A stretch of DNA of 64,000 bases from Petunia secreta (lineage: Eukaryota > Streptophyta > Magnoliopsida > Solanales > Solanaceae), in NCBI GenBank assembly GCA_029990175.1, contig JARKIP010000011.1, positions 7,006,001 through 7,070,000 on the forward strand. The letters are read 5' to 3'. Shown in pieces: positions 46,170 through 56,926 of this stretch (position 1 is its first letter; every line of letters starts with the position of its first letter). A program made the position numbers and the translations under genes. A model generated the notes under the pieces. The model was not told where the DNA came from and ran no database searches. It saw only the letters and a list, made by a program, of their open reading frames with translations.

Positions 46170-46501
46170 TGTAAAATATCTCAGCTCCAGCAGTCTTCCA
46201 CAGCTCACGACCTCTGCTACTTGGCAATGGAGGTTATTTAGGCTAGTAGGAAGAACAGTTATAGAGAGAGAATTTCTGAAATGGGAGCTCAAATCTTATT
46301 AAGCTGAATGAATTAAAAGTGTACACGATACAAGATATTTATATCTTCTAGCTAAGATAACTAACTCCTAACAAACTCTAACTAACTAACTTCTTGCTTA
46401 AGTTAACTGCTAGCCTAACTATCCTCTAACCACATTCTCTAACTGAATTAGTTAAAGCTGAGTCAGCTACTAATGCTGACATGGATTCTGCATTCTCAAC
46501 A
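46170..46501 (-). repeat. 5' LTR of the copia element
   Basis: This 332 bp LTR is followed, on the - strand, by the TGGTATCAGAGC primer site (inverse of 46158-46169). Confidence 0.93.
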
Positions 46502-46506
46502 GTATT

Positions 46507-48927
46507 AACCCCTGAAAAGTTAATGTTTTCCTGGCGGTTGACTTGTATTTGGTATTTTTCTTGCTCAAAATATGGTAATTTTCATTTTAAGTATGTTTTC
46601 ACTTATTATGAGAAAAAAAGAAAGAATTTAAAAGGAAATAATTAAAGTATTGGTGTCTATATAAACAATAGGTTGTATGCATGTCGGGAGACGTCCAAAT
46701 TGATATTACTTGAGTTAAAGTTCAATTCTTGTAAGTTAGCCTTTCAAATTGAGTTGATATGTAAATTTTATGTTTCTTTTTTTTTTAATCCGAGTATGAA
46801 CAAATTATTGTTGTCTAGCTTTGTTAACTTTGTAACAGTCGTTTGATTTTGATAAAATATCAAAAAAGAAGAATGGCATCATCAAAATCGAAAAAGATCG
46901 ATAGGAACTTGAAGAAGTTGGAAGACGTGAGAGGACAATGGAAAAGGATCGAAATGAATTCAGGCAATTTGAGGCGCAAAACAGTCAACAAGATCTGAGT
47001 AAAGAAAGATACGAAGCCGTAGTTCGTATGGGTAAATTAACAGATACAGAGGCAAAGTACGAAGATAAGTTGAAGGATTACGGACTTCCTCATAAGATTT
47101 ATATAGCGCTATTTATATTCCAAACTAGTCATGCATTTAATTTTAAGTAACTAGTAGGGGTAATAGATTTAGTGATTAGTACTATTTTATCTTGTCCGAT
47201 GTTTTGCTTTTCCAGATATTAGTAGATTGATTAAATTTTGTCATGTTATTGAGAGAACTAATTTGACTTGCTTAACTCATAATTCAAAATTTCAGTTTTT
47301 GTTGAAAAAAGCATAATTTTGAATGTTATCTTGCAAGTTGCAACAATTAACTCAATCAAACTTTTAACACATAAAACAAATATAGGATTTTATATATTTT
47401 TTCTTTGTCGTGGTTGATATTTGGAGGAACTCAAACTTGGGGAAGAATTGCATTAGTTATCTTGAGAAACAGGATGTAGTAAAATCTCGATAACTAAGAT
47501 TGTTGAAGGAAGTTGGCTAGTTCAATCAAGGTAGCACACCTTAATAATGTTTTCGTCTTCGTTTTTCACTGTTTTGTCTCTTACAAGAACCCAATTTTTG
47601 TGAGTGTGGTAGAGCTTTATATGAAAGGATAAAAAATTATTAAAAAAGTACTAAGCATATGTTTTCGATAGGCCTTATTGTTTTAGTTTTGTCATATTTG
47701 AAGATTGAATTTTACATGCGACCATGATGAAAGATATGTGGTTTTTGACAGCCTTATTAGGAGCAACAAACTCTGCTAATTTAATTTGCAAAACAGACAA
47801 AGTTATTTTTCCTTTTTCTATACGCTTCCTTTTTTTATCCACTAATCTCAAGTTCACAGCCTCAACACGGTAAATAGTTACATGCACCCCTTGTTTATAT
47901 CAAACTAGGTAATTTAACTATGTTAGTTAAAATTTAAAGTATAAATTCATATTATATAACCATGATTAAATAATAAATTAATGTATACAATACGTATATC
48001 TTGTATTTATTAGCTTGGTGTAAACAACAGGTGTGGTGACTATTCCAACCTGTGCATTCTCTAGCTTTCAGTACTAGTTTTTACTTGCAAAGTAGTTCAC
48101 CAAAATTGCAACATTCTATATTTAATAGAAAATTTTAAAATGAAAATATCAAACTTTATTTATACCCATCACCCGTAGTTTACTTCTAAAATTGGGATAA
48201 GATTGGGTCGTTGTCCTACCAAGTTCTGTTGCTAAATTTGGTACTAAAGTAATTGGCACCACCAAATGTTCAACTGTGCCTCTTATCAACTTAACTTTGA
48301 CTTCCACAATAACTAAATTATCTTAATAAGTTTATCGACACACCATGAGTGTTAATCCATCATTGTCCATATTATCTATTGTTATTGTTTCGGGTTTCTA
48401 CTTCTTTTTTCGTTTGAAATTGCACCTAAAATTATAGAAAAATATATCTACTGCTACTTGTATCTCAAAATGTTTGTCAATATTCATTTCGTGACTTACT
48501 GTAAAAGTGATCAAAGGTAGATGACATCTTGAATTAAAAGACAGAAAAAGATTTCTAACTTCTCTAATTATAGATGGAGAACGAAAAATTTTCCACAGGG
48601 CTAATTGTTCCTAAGCAAATAATTATACTAAGCAAAAGACAAATCCAATTTTTCTGAATACATTAACAGTACAGGTGATTTCATTTCTATATACACCAAT
48701 ATCAGGACCATTTCACTTGCTTCAATTTACACCAACCGAAAATAAAAATAACAAGTGAGGTTGAACACTGGAATTATCTTCTGCTCTGGCAAGACCAACA
48801 TCCCTCCTTGACTTGTATGAGTTGTAGAATAGCCAAAAATGTGCAGAGGCGATGAAAAATTGGTCAAGCAGCGACATTGAGTTGCAGACACCATCAAAAT
48901 TGAAACAAAATAAACCCTTTGACAGAA
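46507..48927. other. Intergenic region between copia and kinase gene
   Basis: It is AT-rich with no recognised gene or element. It includes one coding-like stretch (46866-47150, listed apart). The right 250 bp (48680-48927) should contain the 3' UTR of the kinase gene on the - strand. Confidence 0.5.
46866..47150 (+). other. Short charged coding-like stretch, unrecognised
   Basis: Two overlapping frames are open. One runs from ATG at 46873, encodes a Lys/Arg-rich peptide (starting MASSKSKKIDRNLKKLEDV) and stops after about 42 codons. The other, 46938-47150, is 70 residues (MEKDRNEFRQFEAQ...), charged and probably helical. Base composition is less AT-rich here than on either side, which suggests a fragment of a former exon with a frame change. 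I do not recognise a family, and an expressed small protein cannot be ruled out. Confidence 0.25.
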
Positions 48928-51882
48928 TCAGCTCTCAGTAGGCACCAGAGCAACAGAAGGCGCCAGCACGTGTTGTGGAGTAACTCGCAGCGTCCCACCT
49001 AATTCTACCGGAACAAGGGGGATTAAGGAATGTAATACATCTGTTATTAGGGGACGATAACTTGGCTCTGGCTGAACACACAGCACAGCAACTGCAGCAA
49101 CCTACACATTACAACAAAAGAGACCTTCAGTCTCAATTTCGATGCAGTTGAAAGTAATGAGTATTCAGCTAGTGTAAGCCAATTTATGTATCATATTATT
49201 GAATGTACATGATCGCTAACTATTTGACCTTAACTGACCAAGTGGATCAATTTAATGTTCTTTTTCTGATGTTAGGCTTTCTCCAGTTGATGCATGTGGG
49301 TCAATATGCCAAATGCTAGCCTCTTCGAAGTTGTATAAATAGTGTTAGAATGTAACACCAAACGTAGTTTAATCTTGAATAGATATGCAAGTTTATTTCT
49401 AGATAGTTTAATGGCTTTTCTAGTGGTAGCCATTTCTTTTCCCACTACCTTTTCACATTAAAAGGGTAACAAAGTATTTAATGCTAGCGCAATTCTGCAC
49501 GCGAGCATGAGGAAAAGTTAAGTCAGTTAAATGTTAATGTTGTTACCCTAAGAGCATTTTAGGACAAACCTGATATAAATGTTTTAAATCCATTGTATTT
49601 CTGATCACAGGATCCACTATATTTGGAAGCTTTGATCTATCTGTGAGCTGAGGCATGGCCTGCATTTCCATAAAAAGTAAGAGCATTGAGCTTCAATTTC
49701 CAAAATGGATAGATTAAATGTGTGTCATTGTCATAAAGAGGAAATATTCAATAAATTGATTGGATCTAAGACATTACTTACCCATGTGACTATAGACTGG
49801 CATTGAGCTGGTGCCAGTTTCTCTACAGGCCTCCTTCCCAATAGAAGTTCCAGAAGAACAACTCCAAAAGCATAAACATCACTCTTATCAGTTAACTTTC
49901 CTGCAAAAGAGGAAAAAAAAAATTGCCAACTCTTTCAATCAGAGAGAAAAAGAAAACAAAAGTGCCACAATAACATTAATCAGCCTATAAGGTATTTGAC
50001 TTGGACTAAATTATGGTAAATTATTTGTATGGGAAGATAGAATTGTAGATCCTCTTTGGTGCCATGATTAAATTGGGGTTATGAACTTAAAAAGGAACTA
50101 ATTCTTGAAATGTGAAAGCTTCTCATTGATTACTGGCCCCTCATAGTAAAAGGTTTCCATTGGTGCAATTATACCTATTTGCTTTAACAAATTATTAGTC
50201 CCACTGTCCACTGTGGCTACATGTGCAGTTCTATGCTTAAAGATAGATACTTACCAAAATGATCATTCAACTTTTATTCAAACTTCATTCTAACTAATTT
50301 TCTAATTAAAAAATACGGAAAAGGGAAATCATTTCAACATTAGAAACTAAGGAGTAAAGAATGGCATACCATCTAAAAGGTATTCCGGGGCTACATAACC
50401 TAAAGTTCCAGAGAGCTTGATGTTGTTTTTGTTTTGAGCCCCACCCAACACAGCAAGACCAAAATCTGAGAGCTGAAATTAAACACAACATTAATAGGAA
50501 AAACTGGAGTTGGGTCCATTTTCATGTTGCATAACGTAAGATCGAGACAGCAATGATCGTTAACAAGAAATGTCAACAAAAACAACGGAACTTCTAATAA
50601 AATTTTCACCTTTGCATTGAAGTTAGAATCCAGAAGAATATTAGATGATTTCAGATCTCTATGGATGACTGGTGGGTTGCAGTGCTCATGCAAATATTCT
50701 AATCCTCTGGTCAAACAGTAGCAATATGTTAATACCTAAATGTCAATCATTCAACTTAAATGACCACATGTTCCTGTCTACATTCTAACAAACAATCCTC
50801 ACCTTGCTGCATCAAGGGCAATTTTCATTCTGTGGTGCCATGTTAGTGCTGATCCGCGGGAAGGTCCTAAAATAAACACATCAAAATCAAGAAAGTGACA
50901 GAAGAAATTGTTAGCAAGTAATTTTCAAGATTTCATTTTCAAGAGTTTAATACAAACTTAAGTTGTTGAACATTTAATACCATGTAATTGACTTTCTAGA
51001 GATCCATTCTTCATGAGTTCATACACAAGCATTCTTGTTTCAGCATGAATGCAGTATCCCAGCAACGAGATTACATTTGGATGCTGAATTTGACTCAACA
51101 ACTCTACCTCAGTCTGCAAATCCAGACATAGCAATAGGTTACAAATCCATCGGTGACCGGGCAAGAACGGTTGTTTAACAAAACAAAAAAACAAAAACAA
51201 ATTGGTACCTCGAATTCTTTAATGGCATCTTGAGTTCCCCCTTCTAGTTTCTTGACAGCAACATACAAATCCTCTTCCAATTTAGCTCTGTATACACATC
51301 CAAAACCCCCTTCACCTAAAATCTCACTTTCTTGAAACTTGTTGGTGGCTAATTCTAGTGTCTTGTACTCCATTAAACAAACAGTTGATCTTTTCTTACT
51401 ACAAGTGGACTTCAAAGAATTGAATTTACACATAACCGGTCCTAATGCAATCCCCTTTACAACACCTTAACAATCAAAACAAAGAATCTCACTCAGACAA
51501 AGAACACAAAGCACATACAATATGCAGTCCTATGTTGCTCGGACTCTTCAAAAATGTCGATGGGTGTGTATCGGATTCTCCAAAAGTAGTGTATTTTTGG
51601 AGAATCCAACACGGGTGCGGCATCGAAAGTAAAGAGTCCACGCAACTTAGATATGCACCACATAATGATAATTCATAATCTGAAAATCAAGAAAATGTAT
51701 ACCTGAGCTATGATTACTGTCCTCATCAGATTTCTGTAATCGCTTCCTGTGATAAATCCAGAAGCAAATCATGAAGAATATGATTGCTCCTAATGCAGTA
51801 GAAGCTGCAATTAAGGCGATAAGCAGCTTTCTATTTGGATCCATATGGTGCTTCTTACCACTCCCAACTTGAACCTCTGATC

Positions 51883-51936
<54 letters not shown>

Positions 51937-52695
51937 GTATAAATAGAAGTCAATCAAACCAAAGTTGACAATATATTTATTTAAATCTAGCAAATAAAGC
52001 CAAAAGATATTCCTCAAATTACTGAAGATATAGTAGAAAAACTATGACTAGCACCAAAAAATTGCAAAACTAACCATCAAATTGCATTAAATGTAGGAAT
52101 TAACTATAAAACCCCATTAAAGAAAAAGAATAAAAAATCCACTCTGCATTAAATGCACTTCTATGGCAGCTCCCATAATCTAAAAATTTAAAAATTGGAT
52201 CTTGAAGCAAAATCAAGAAAACTCTGCACCTTGGAGGGAAAAAGGGATCTTACACAAATGACCAAAATTCACTATTTACATTTCCTAGCACGTACACATA
52301 TATTATACACGAGCATATACATAATATACATGGAGTATACATATATTATACAATCTCTCTCTATTTTTTGCTTAAAGTAATAATGAGCGTTTCAACAACA
52401 TACCCTGATCCCACAAGTGGAGGCGGGGGAAGGTGGGATGTACGCAAACCTTGCCCCTAACTCGAGTGAGGCAGTGACACTGTTTACGATAGACCCACAG
52501 GAAAATGGTTTTGAAAACGGGTTTGAGAAAAAAAGGGATAAAATACAAGAATAACAACAAAGACAGAAATACAAGTTAAAGAGAGGAAAATAGAGTACCT
52601 GGAGAAAATGTGGCAGCTGATGATAAAACAGGAGAAATGTGTGCAGCTAAAGGTGAAGAACTAGGTGAAATAATGGAGGAAAATGAAGGTTCCAT
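48928..52695 (-). CDS. Receptor-like protein kinase (At1g80640-like), no ectodomain
   Basis: Ten exons on the - strand: 52695-52599, 51876-51703, 51465-51209, 51113-50981, 50866-50803, 50706-50610, 50472-50370, 49900-49782, 49659-49570, 49101-48928. All are GT/AG with consistent phase and give 435 residues. The N-terminus is short and Ser/Pro-rich (about 1-49) without a clear signal peptide. One membrane segment (about 50-74) and a basic stop-transfer (HRKR) follow. The kinase has the glycine loop GEGGFG (141-146), K162 (VAVKK), HRD with D259 (HRDLKSSN), DFG (277-279) and APE (302-304), so all catalytic residues are present (RD type). It probably phosphorylates Ser/Thr at the plasma membrane, perhaps with a partner receptor. 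Exon 3 start at 51465 was chosen because it alone keeps frame. Confidence 0.9.
51528..51650. mobile_element. Short foldback MITE in kinase intron 2
   Basis: The left end CTATGTTGCTCGGACTCTT and the right end (inverse CTAAGTTGCGTGGACTCTTT) form about 20 bp inverted repeats. The middle 'GGATTCTCCAAAAGTA' and 'TTTTTGGAGAATCC' fold as well. It is flanked by ATATGCAG (51520-51527) and ATATGCAC (51651-51658), a 7 of 8 bp target duplication of hAT-like length. This repeat type is very common in Solanaceae genomes. Confidence 0.7.
51887..51934. repeat. TA microsatellite in kinase intron 1
   Basis: A run of about 24 TA units lies just upstream of the exon 2 acceptor on the - strand (exon starts at 51876). 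Length changes could affect the branch point to acceptor distance. Confidence 0.9.
52391..52500 (-). mobile_element. Au-type SINE fragment in kinase intron 1
   Basis: On the + strand it reads TTCAACAACATACCCTGATC, then 'CCCACAAGTGGAGG', 'GTACGCAAACCTTGCCCC' and 'GATAGACCCACAG'. This is the inverse of the known Au SINE order (GGTCTATCGGAAACAG..., GGTAAGGTCTGCGTAC..., CCACTTGTGGGAT..., TATGTTGTT). It is tRNA-derived and transcribed by RNA polymerase III when active. This copy is diverged and likely dead. Confidence 0.7.
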
Positions 52696-53568
52696 TGTTT
52701 GATTTTTGCATCAACAAATCAAGAATCCAAATGGGTACATGAAAAATAAACGAAAAACAAGAAAAAGTTCAAATCTTTTTTCTTCAGTTCACTTCAAAAA
52801 AGAAAGATTCTTGTCTTTTGAATTCTGAAAAGATGGCTAAGCTTTAGTGAGTGTATTTTTGTTGTTGTTGCTGTTGTCTAAATAGAGACAGAGAAGACAA
52901 GACAGAAGGATAATCCTATGTATGAGTGGCGGTAGACAATTTATGATGTTCTTTTTTAGTTTTAGGATTCAAACAAAAAATTTTGAATTTTGTTTTGCTT
53001 CTTTTTCTCTTTCTTGAAAGTTGAAACTAGAGCTCAGAATAGTGGCTAAATGGCGACAAAAATATGAGGAGGAAAGTGAGGTTTGTGTGTAGTACTACTT
53101 GTGTTGCAGAACCCAATAATCATGTGGGCAGTTACACTCTGAAATAAGGGGACCTGAATGAAAAGATAAAAGTCTTTTGGGGGTTTAGTGTAAAGTATGG
53201 AAGTATCGTAAAAGTGTCTTATAAAGGTTGATTTAGTTTAAAAAGATAGGAAAAAGTTAGAAACAAACCTCTCGAAAGAAAAGTAACGGAAAAACAAACT
53301 AGCATCTTTTGTTTGGCGCATCATTGGGTCCTTTTTGGTTACTTTGGTTGATTTCTTTGCTGCTTTTTTTACCTACCGGTTATTTTTTAAGTGAAAGAAT
53401 ATATGAACAGGGAACTTACATGGATATATTCTTTCGCTATATTCCACTTTATATGAGCAAACGAGTAAATTATTTTCAGAAGTGGTAGTGGTTTTGTTTG
53501 CGAATCTGCATATATGATATGGAGCATCATGGTAAGATAGATTTGCTACAAAATGGGAGGGTAATTTT
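52696..53568 (-). promoter_or_regulatory. 5' flank of the kinase gene
   Basis: This holds the likely 5' UTR (a GTT/CTT-rich and A-rich leader to about 52880) and promoter. No TATA box can be assigned with confidence. No other gene is seen. Confidence 0.4.
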
Positions 53569-54525
53569 TATAAATGGTCACACAAACATATCTATAGATT
53601 TTTTTCACCAAAATCACACAAATTTTGTTTCTTTACTTAAAGGTCACTCTATTTCCTCTTGATAACAGAAAAGTCACAATGACCGAAAAATATAACTGTC
53701 GGTAGATTTTTCATTTTTTTTTGTACCTTTTCCACTCTTTTTAAACAAATAACTATTAAAAAAATGGAGATTCACTAATATACTCTTATCTAGATTAATT
53801 TTTTTCTTTACTTCTTTATATTTTTTATGAGGATAAATTTTAGAATTATAAAAGTATTGTGTTTTCAAGAGAAGAAATTTTTTTACTCAAACTAAATGTT
53901 ATTGTTGTATTTTTCAGTTTGTTACTTTGGGAGTTGATTTTCTTAAATATATGTATTTTATTAGCAAGAATTATATATACATGATGCTTCTATCTTTTTT
54001 CTTTTTTTTTTTAGAAAAGCAATTTTAGTGTGCAAGTACTCTAGTCTAACAGATAATTATTTTACTTATAAAAATATTTTAAAGTCAATTGTCATGTTTA
54101 CTTGTATAAAATAATTTAAAAAGAGACCATTTATGTAGCTTCTGAAAATGAATGAAATTGAATAAAAAATCTGTAACAATTGTTTCATTAATTTTACACT
54201 TAGATTTATCTTTTCTTTAGGAAATGGAAGAATTTAGAAGTTATTTTCAATATATATATTAATTATTGTAAAAATAAATAAAAAAATACATTCTAAAATC
54301 TATCATGATAAAGTAAAAAAAATAACTAAGAGCTTATTGGTATATCACCATTTGTTTATTTTTAATAGTTATTTGTGCAAAAAAAAAAAAAGTCCACCGA
54401 AAGTTATATTTTCCGGCAATTGTGACTTTTGTGTTATCAATAGAATAGTAGAGTGACTTTTAAGTAAGCAATTAAACAAAGTTGTGTGACTATGGTGAAA
54501 AAATCCATAATTATATGATCATTAT
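53569..54525. mobile_element. Long-TIR foldback element 1 (MULE-like)
   Basis: The left arm (about 53569-53795) and right arm (about 54325-54525) are inverse copies over about 200 bp. Shared phrases include 'CACTCTA', 'AAAAGTCACAAT' and 'AAATAACTATTAAAA', with moderate divergence. The interior is AT-rich and non-coding. Long arms without coding fit a non-autonomous Mutator-type foldback. I could not find a clear 9 bp target duplication. Confidence 0.55.
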
Positions 54526-55377
54526 GAAGCCGTTAGAGATAAAACTAATTACTTAGAGGAAAGGTGTAATTAGAGCCAGAGTCAAAATTATAATAAAGGC
54601 TGAAAAAGAACACTATCTAAATATCTTCTTTATATAAAAAGGGTTCAAGAATCATTAAAAATAATTACCTCTGAAAAGCAGATTCAGTTAAAGACCCCTC
54701 AAAGTGTTGAATAACTTCTCACCTCATTATTATGCATAACTTTGCTTGTATATAGTGGTAAGATTTATAGTTATAAGTTTTGGACACGAATCTAGGAATG
54801 AAGTCCTCCTTAATAAACAATACTAAAATCGCTTATAGTACGGTTTCTATAACGGGAATTTACATTATTCGGCTATAAAAAAAGTAAATTTATTTGGCTA
54901 AATGTGTTCATGCATGATATAATAGGTCATACTGAATTATATTTGGTCTGCCTAGAATGGGACAAATAGCGAAAACAATAAATTGGTATATCAAATCGAA
55001 ATTGTCAATCAGAGTGGTGAAATAAAAGGGCAAATATCTAATAATTAGCAAAATTGTTAAGTCCCACTGTCTCATTTTCTTTCTCTTTTTTCTACCAAAT
55101 TATTCCATCTAAAAATATCCGAAATGAGACCATTTTGGTGCAAAAAAAGAAGAAGTTCATTTTGGTAGTTTAAGAACTTATTAGTAAGTGAAAAACAGCA
55201 ATAAGAAAGTAGAAGAAAGTGTACCCCATGAAGTATACCAATTCTTGAGAAGTAATTAACACTAATAAGGCTTGTCGTAAATGAGGAAGTGTAGACCGAA
55301 AACAAATAACCAAAATAAAGAAGAAACAATTTCTTTGTTTTGAAAAAAAAAAAAAAAATCTTTGCTTTGGTTATTTA
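54526..55377. other. AT-rich spacer
   Basis: No gene or defined repeat is seen; only stop-rich frames and A/T runs. Confidence 0.5.
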
Positions 55378-56926
55378 TATCAGAAAAGGGTGATATTTGT
55401 CCTTCTACTATGATAAATTGTCTAGATTTATCCCTCCTTATACTTTCAGGCCAAAAACTTTCCTACCGTTAGTAAAATAGCTAAAAATACCCCTCTTTTT
55501 ACATGGAAATCCAACTTAGCCAACAAAATTTAATGTAGCCAAATATTTGTGTGAGATGGACGCCACATGACATGTCACCTCACCACCCCAACTCTATCGT
55601 ACCCTTTCCCTCTTGCCACCTCACCCTGGTCCCCTTCTATATTAATTCAATTTCTTCACCACTACCGAACTCTCACCTCTATTACCGGTGCATCATCACC
55701 TCAACCGTTGGCACCATGACAAACCATAATCATTACCACCATTCTCACCAGACCTGCCACAACCAAGTCACGCCTATCTTCCCTTCCTTACAAAACACCA
55801 TCAAGAAGGGGAAAAAAAAAAAAGAGCTTCATTTGGTTGTGGATTTCACCTATAGGAAAATTGTTTAAGTGTTTCCTATGCAATCTTCAATAATTACGGT
55901 CATTACCTAGATAAACTAGTAAGTCTTAAGCAGCATCAATTCATTACTAAAGATTGTCCATTTGAATCATACAGTGGCGGATCTAGATTATTAGTGTCAT
56001 GAGTGCTCCCATGAAATTCAAATATTGTCACCTTGAATATTTAAAAGCCTTAAAGCTAATGTCCTAGCCATAACATCCGACTAATCTTTTATAGTGAGTG
56101 CTCATAGTTCAGTATATTAGTGTTTCAAAATTTTCTAAACAAGCCTATGTTGTAGGACTGAGGATTAATGGGTGCTCAAGCACCAAAATTACTACATGGA
56201 TCCAGGCCATGGAGCCATACTAATACAAGACCAAACCCAAGACAACAATTGAGTCGTTATTAGTAATTGGAGGAAGTGAAAGAGTGGACCCAGCTCCCAC
56301 CATCTTATGAATATTGTTCTTTTGAGATTGATGTGTATTGTTCATATTTAAAGTATAAAACCTAAACAAGTTAAAATATTTGTTCCAAGTCTTTAATACT
56401 TATAAATTTAGTAAGTTTTTTGTTGAACTAGAATATAATTAAGATGAAAGAAAAAGTTATGCAAACTTTCAAGTGGAGAAATTGATGAATGAATTTTAAA
56501 AAGCTAAAGAATATTAAGATTCAAATGGTTTGCTAAGATGTGTTTTAAAGAAATTGAGATTTGAAAATTGTGGCTCCAAAAATGGTGTTTTAATTCCTTT
56601 GTGTGGTGGTACGAGTGGGGGAGGTACTGGTGGTTTTTTTTGTTGGTGGAAGAAAAGATGTGGTGGAGATACTAGTGGTTTTTCTAGTTGGTGAAAGAAA
56701 ATAGGGAAGGGTTAGAGAATAGTTGGGGTGGTGAGGTGGCGTCCACCTTACACAAATACCATGCCACATTGGATTTTATTGGTCAAGTTGGATTTCCGTC
56801 TGAAAAGAGGGGTATTTTTAGCTACTTTACTAATGGTAAGAGGTTTTTTGGCTTGAAAGTATAATGAGGGACAAATCTAGACGATCTACTATAGTAGAGG
56901 GGCAAATATGGCATTTTTCCGTATTT
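55378..56926. mobile_element. Long-TIR foldback element 2 (MULE-like)
   Basis: The left arm (about 55378-55612) and right arm (about 56700-56926) are inverse copies over about 230 bp. They hold 'CTTCTACTAT', 'TCTAGATTTATCCCTCC', 'AAAAATACCCCTCTTTT' and 'CTCACCACCCCAACT' with their inverses. Part of the next 100 bp on each side is also loosely inverse. The interior holds a dispersed-repeat fragment ('CAGTGGCGGATCTAG' to 'ATGGATCCAGGCC', about 55973-56210). No transposase frame is seen. Confidence 0.6.

Larger units (their letters stand above)
41261..46501 (-). mobile_element. Complete Ty1-copia retrotransposon, coding region broken
   Basis: It is 5241 bp with 332 bp LTRs, TG...CA ends and the exact 5 bp duplication GTATT (41256-41260 and 46502-46506). 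On the - strand the 5' LTR (46170-46501) is followed by TGGTATCAGAGCGATC, complementary to initiator tRNA-Met. The 3' LTR (41261-41592) is preceded by TTTGAGGGGGAG. One long gag-pol frame of the copia order (gag, protease, integrase, RT, RNase H) is interrupted by three in-frame stops and two frameshifts. The LTRs differ at 5 of 332 positions, indicating a fairly recent insertion. It lies between the two host genes. Confidence 0.93.

Noticed and set aside
41189..46292. Two frames with the same N-terminus (41189-41383 and 46080-46292)
   Set aside because: Both begin in the copia LTR and only share LTR sequence.
51209..51459. An acceptor directly before GGGATTGC (about 51454) for kinase exon 3
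   Set aside because: With the phase of exon 2 it would run into a stop after a few codons; the acceptor at 51466 keeps the frame to the kinase domain.
55551..55868. 105-residue His/Pro/Ser-rich frame on the + strand
   Set aside because: It overlaps one arm of a foldback element, has biased composition and no homologue I recognise.
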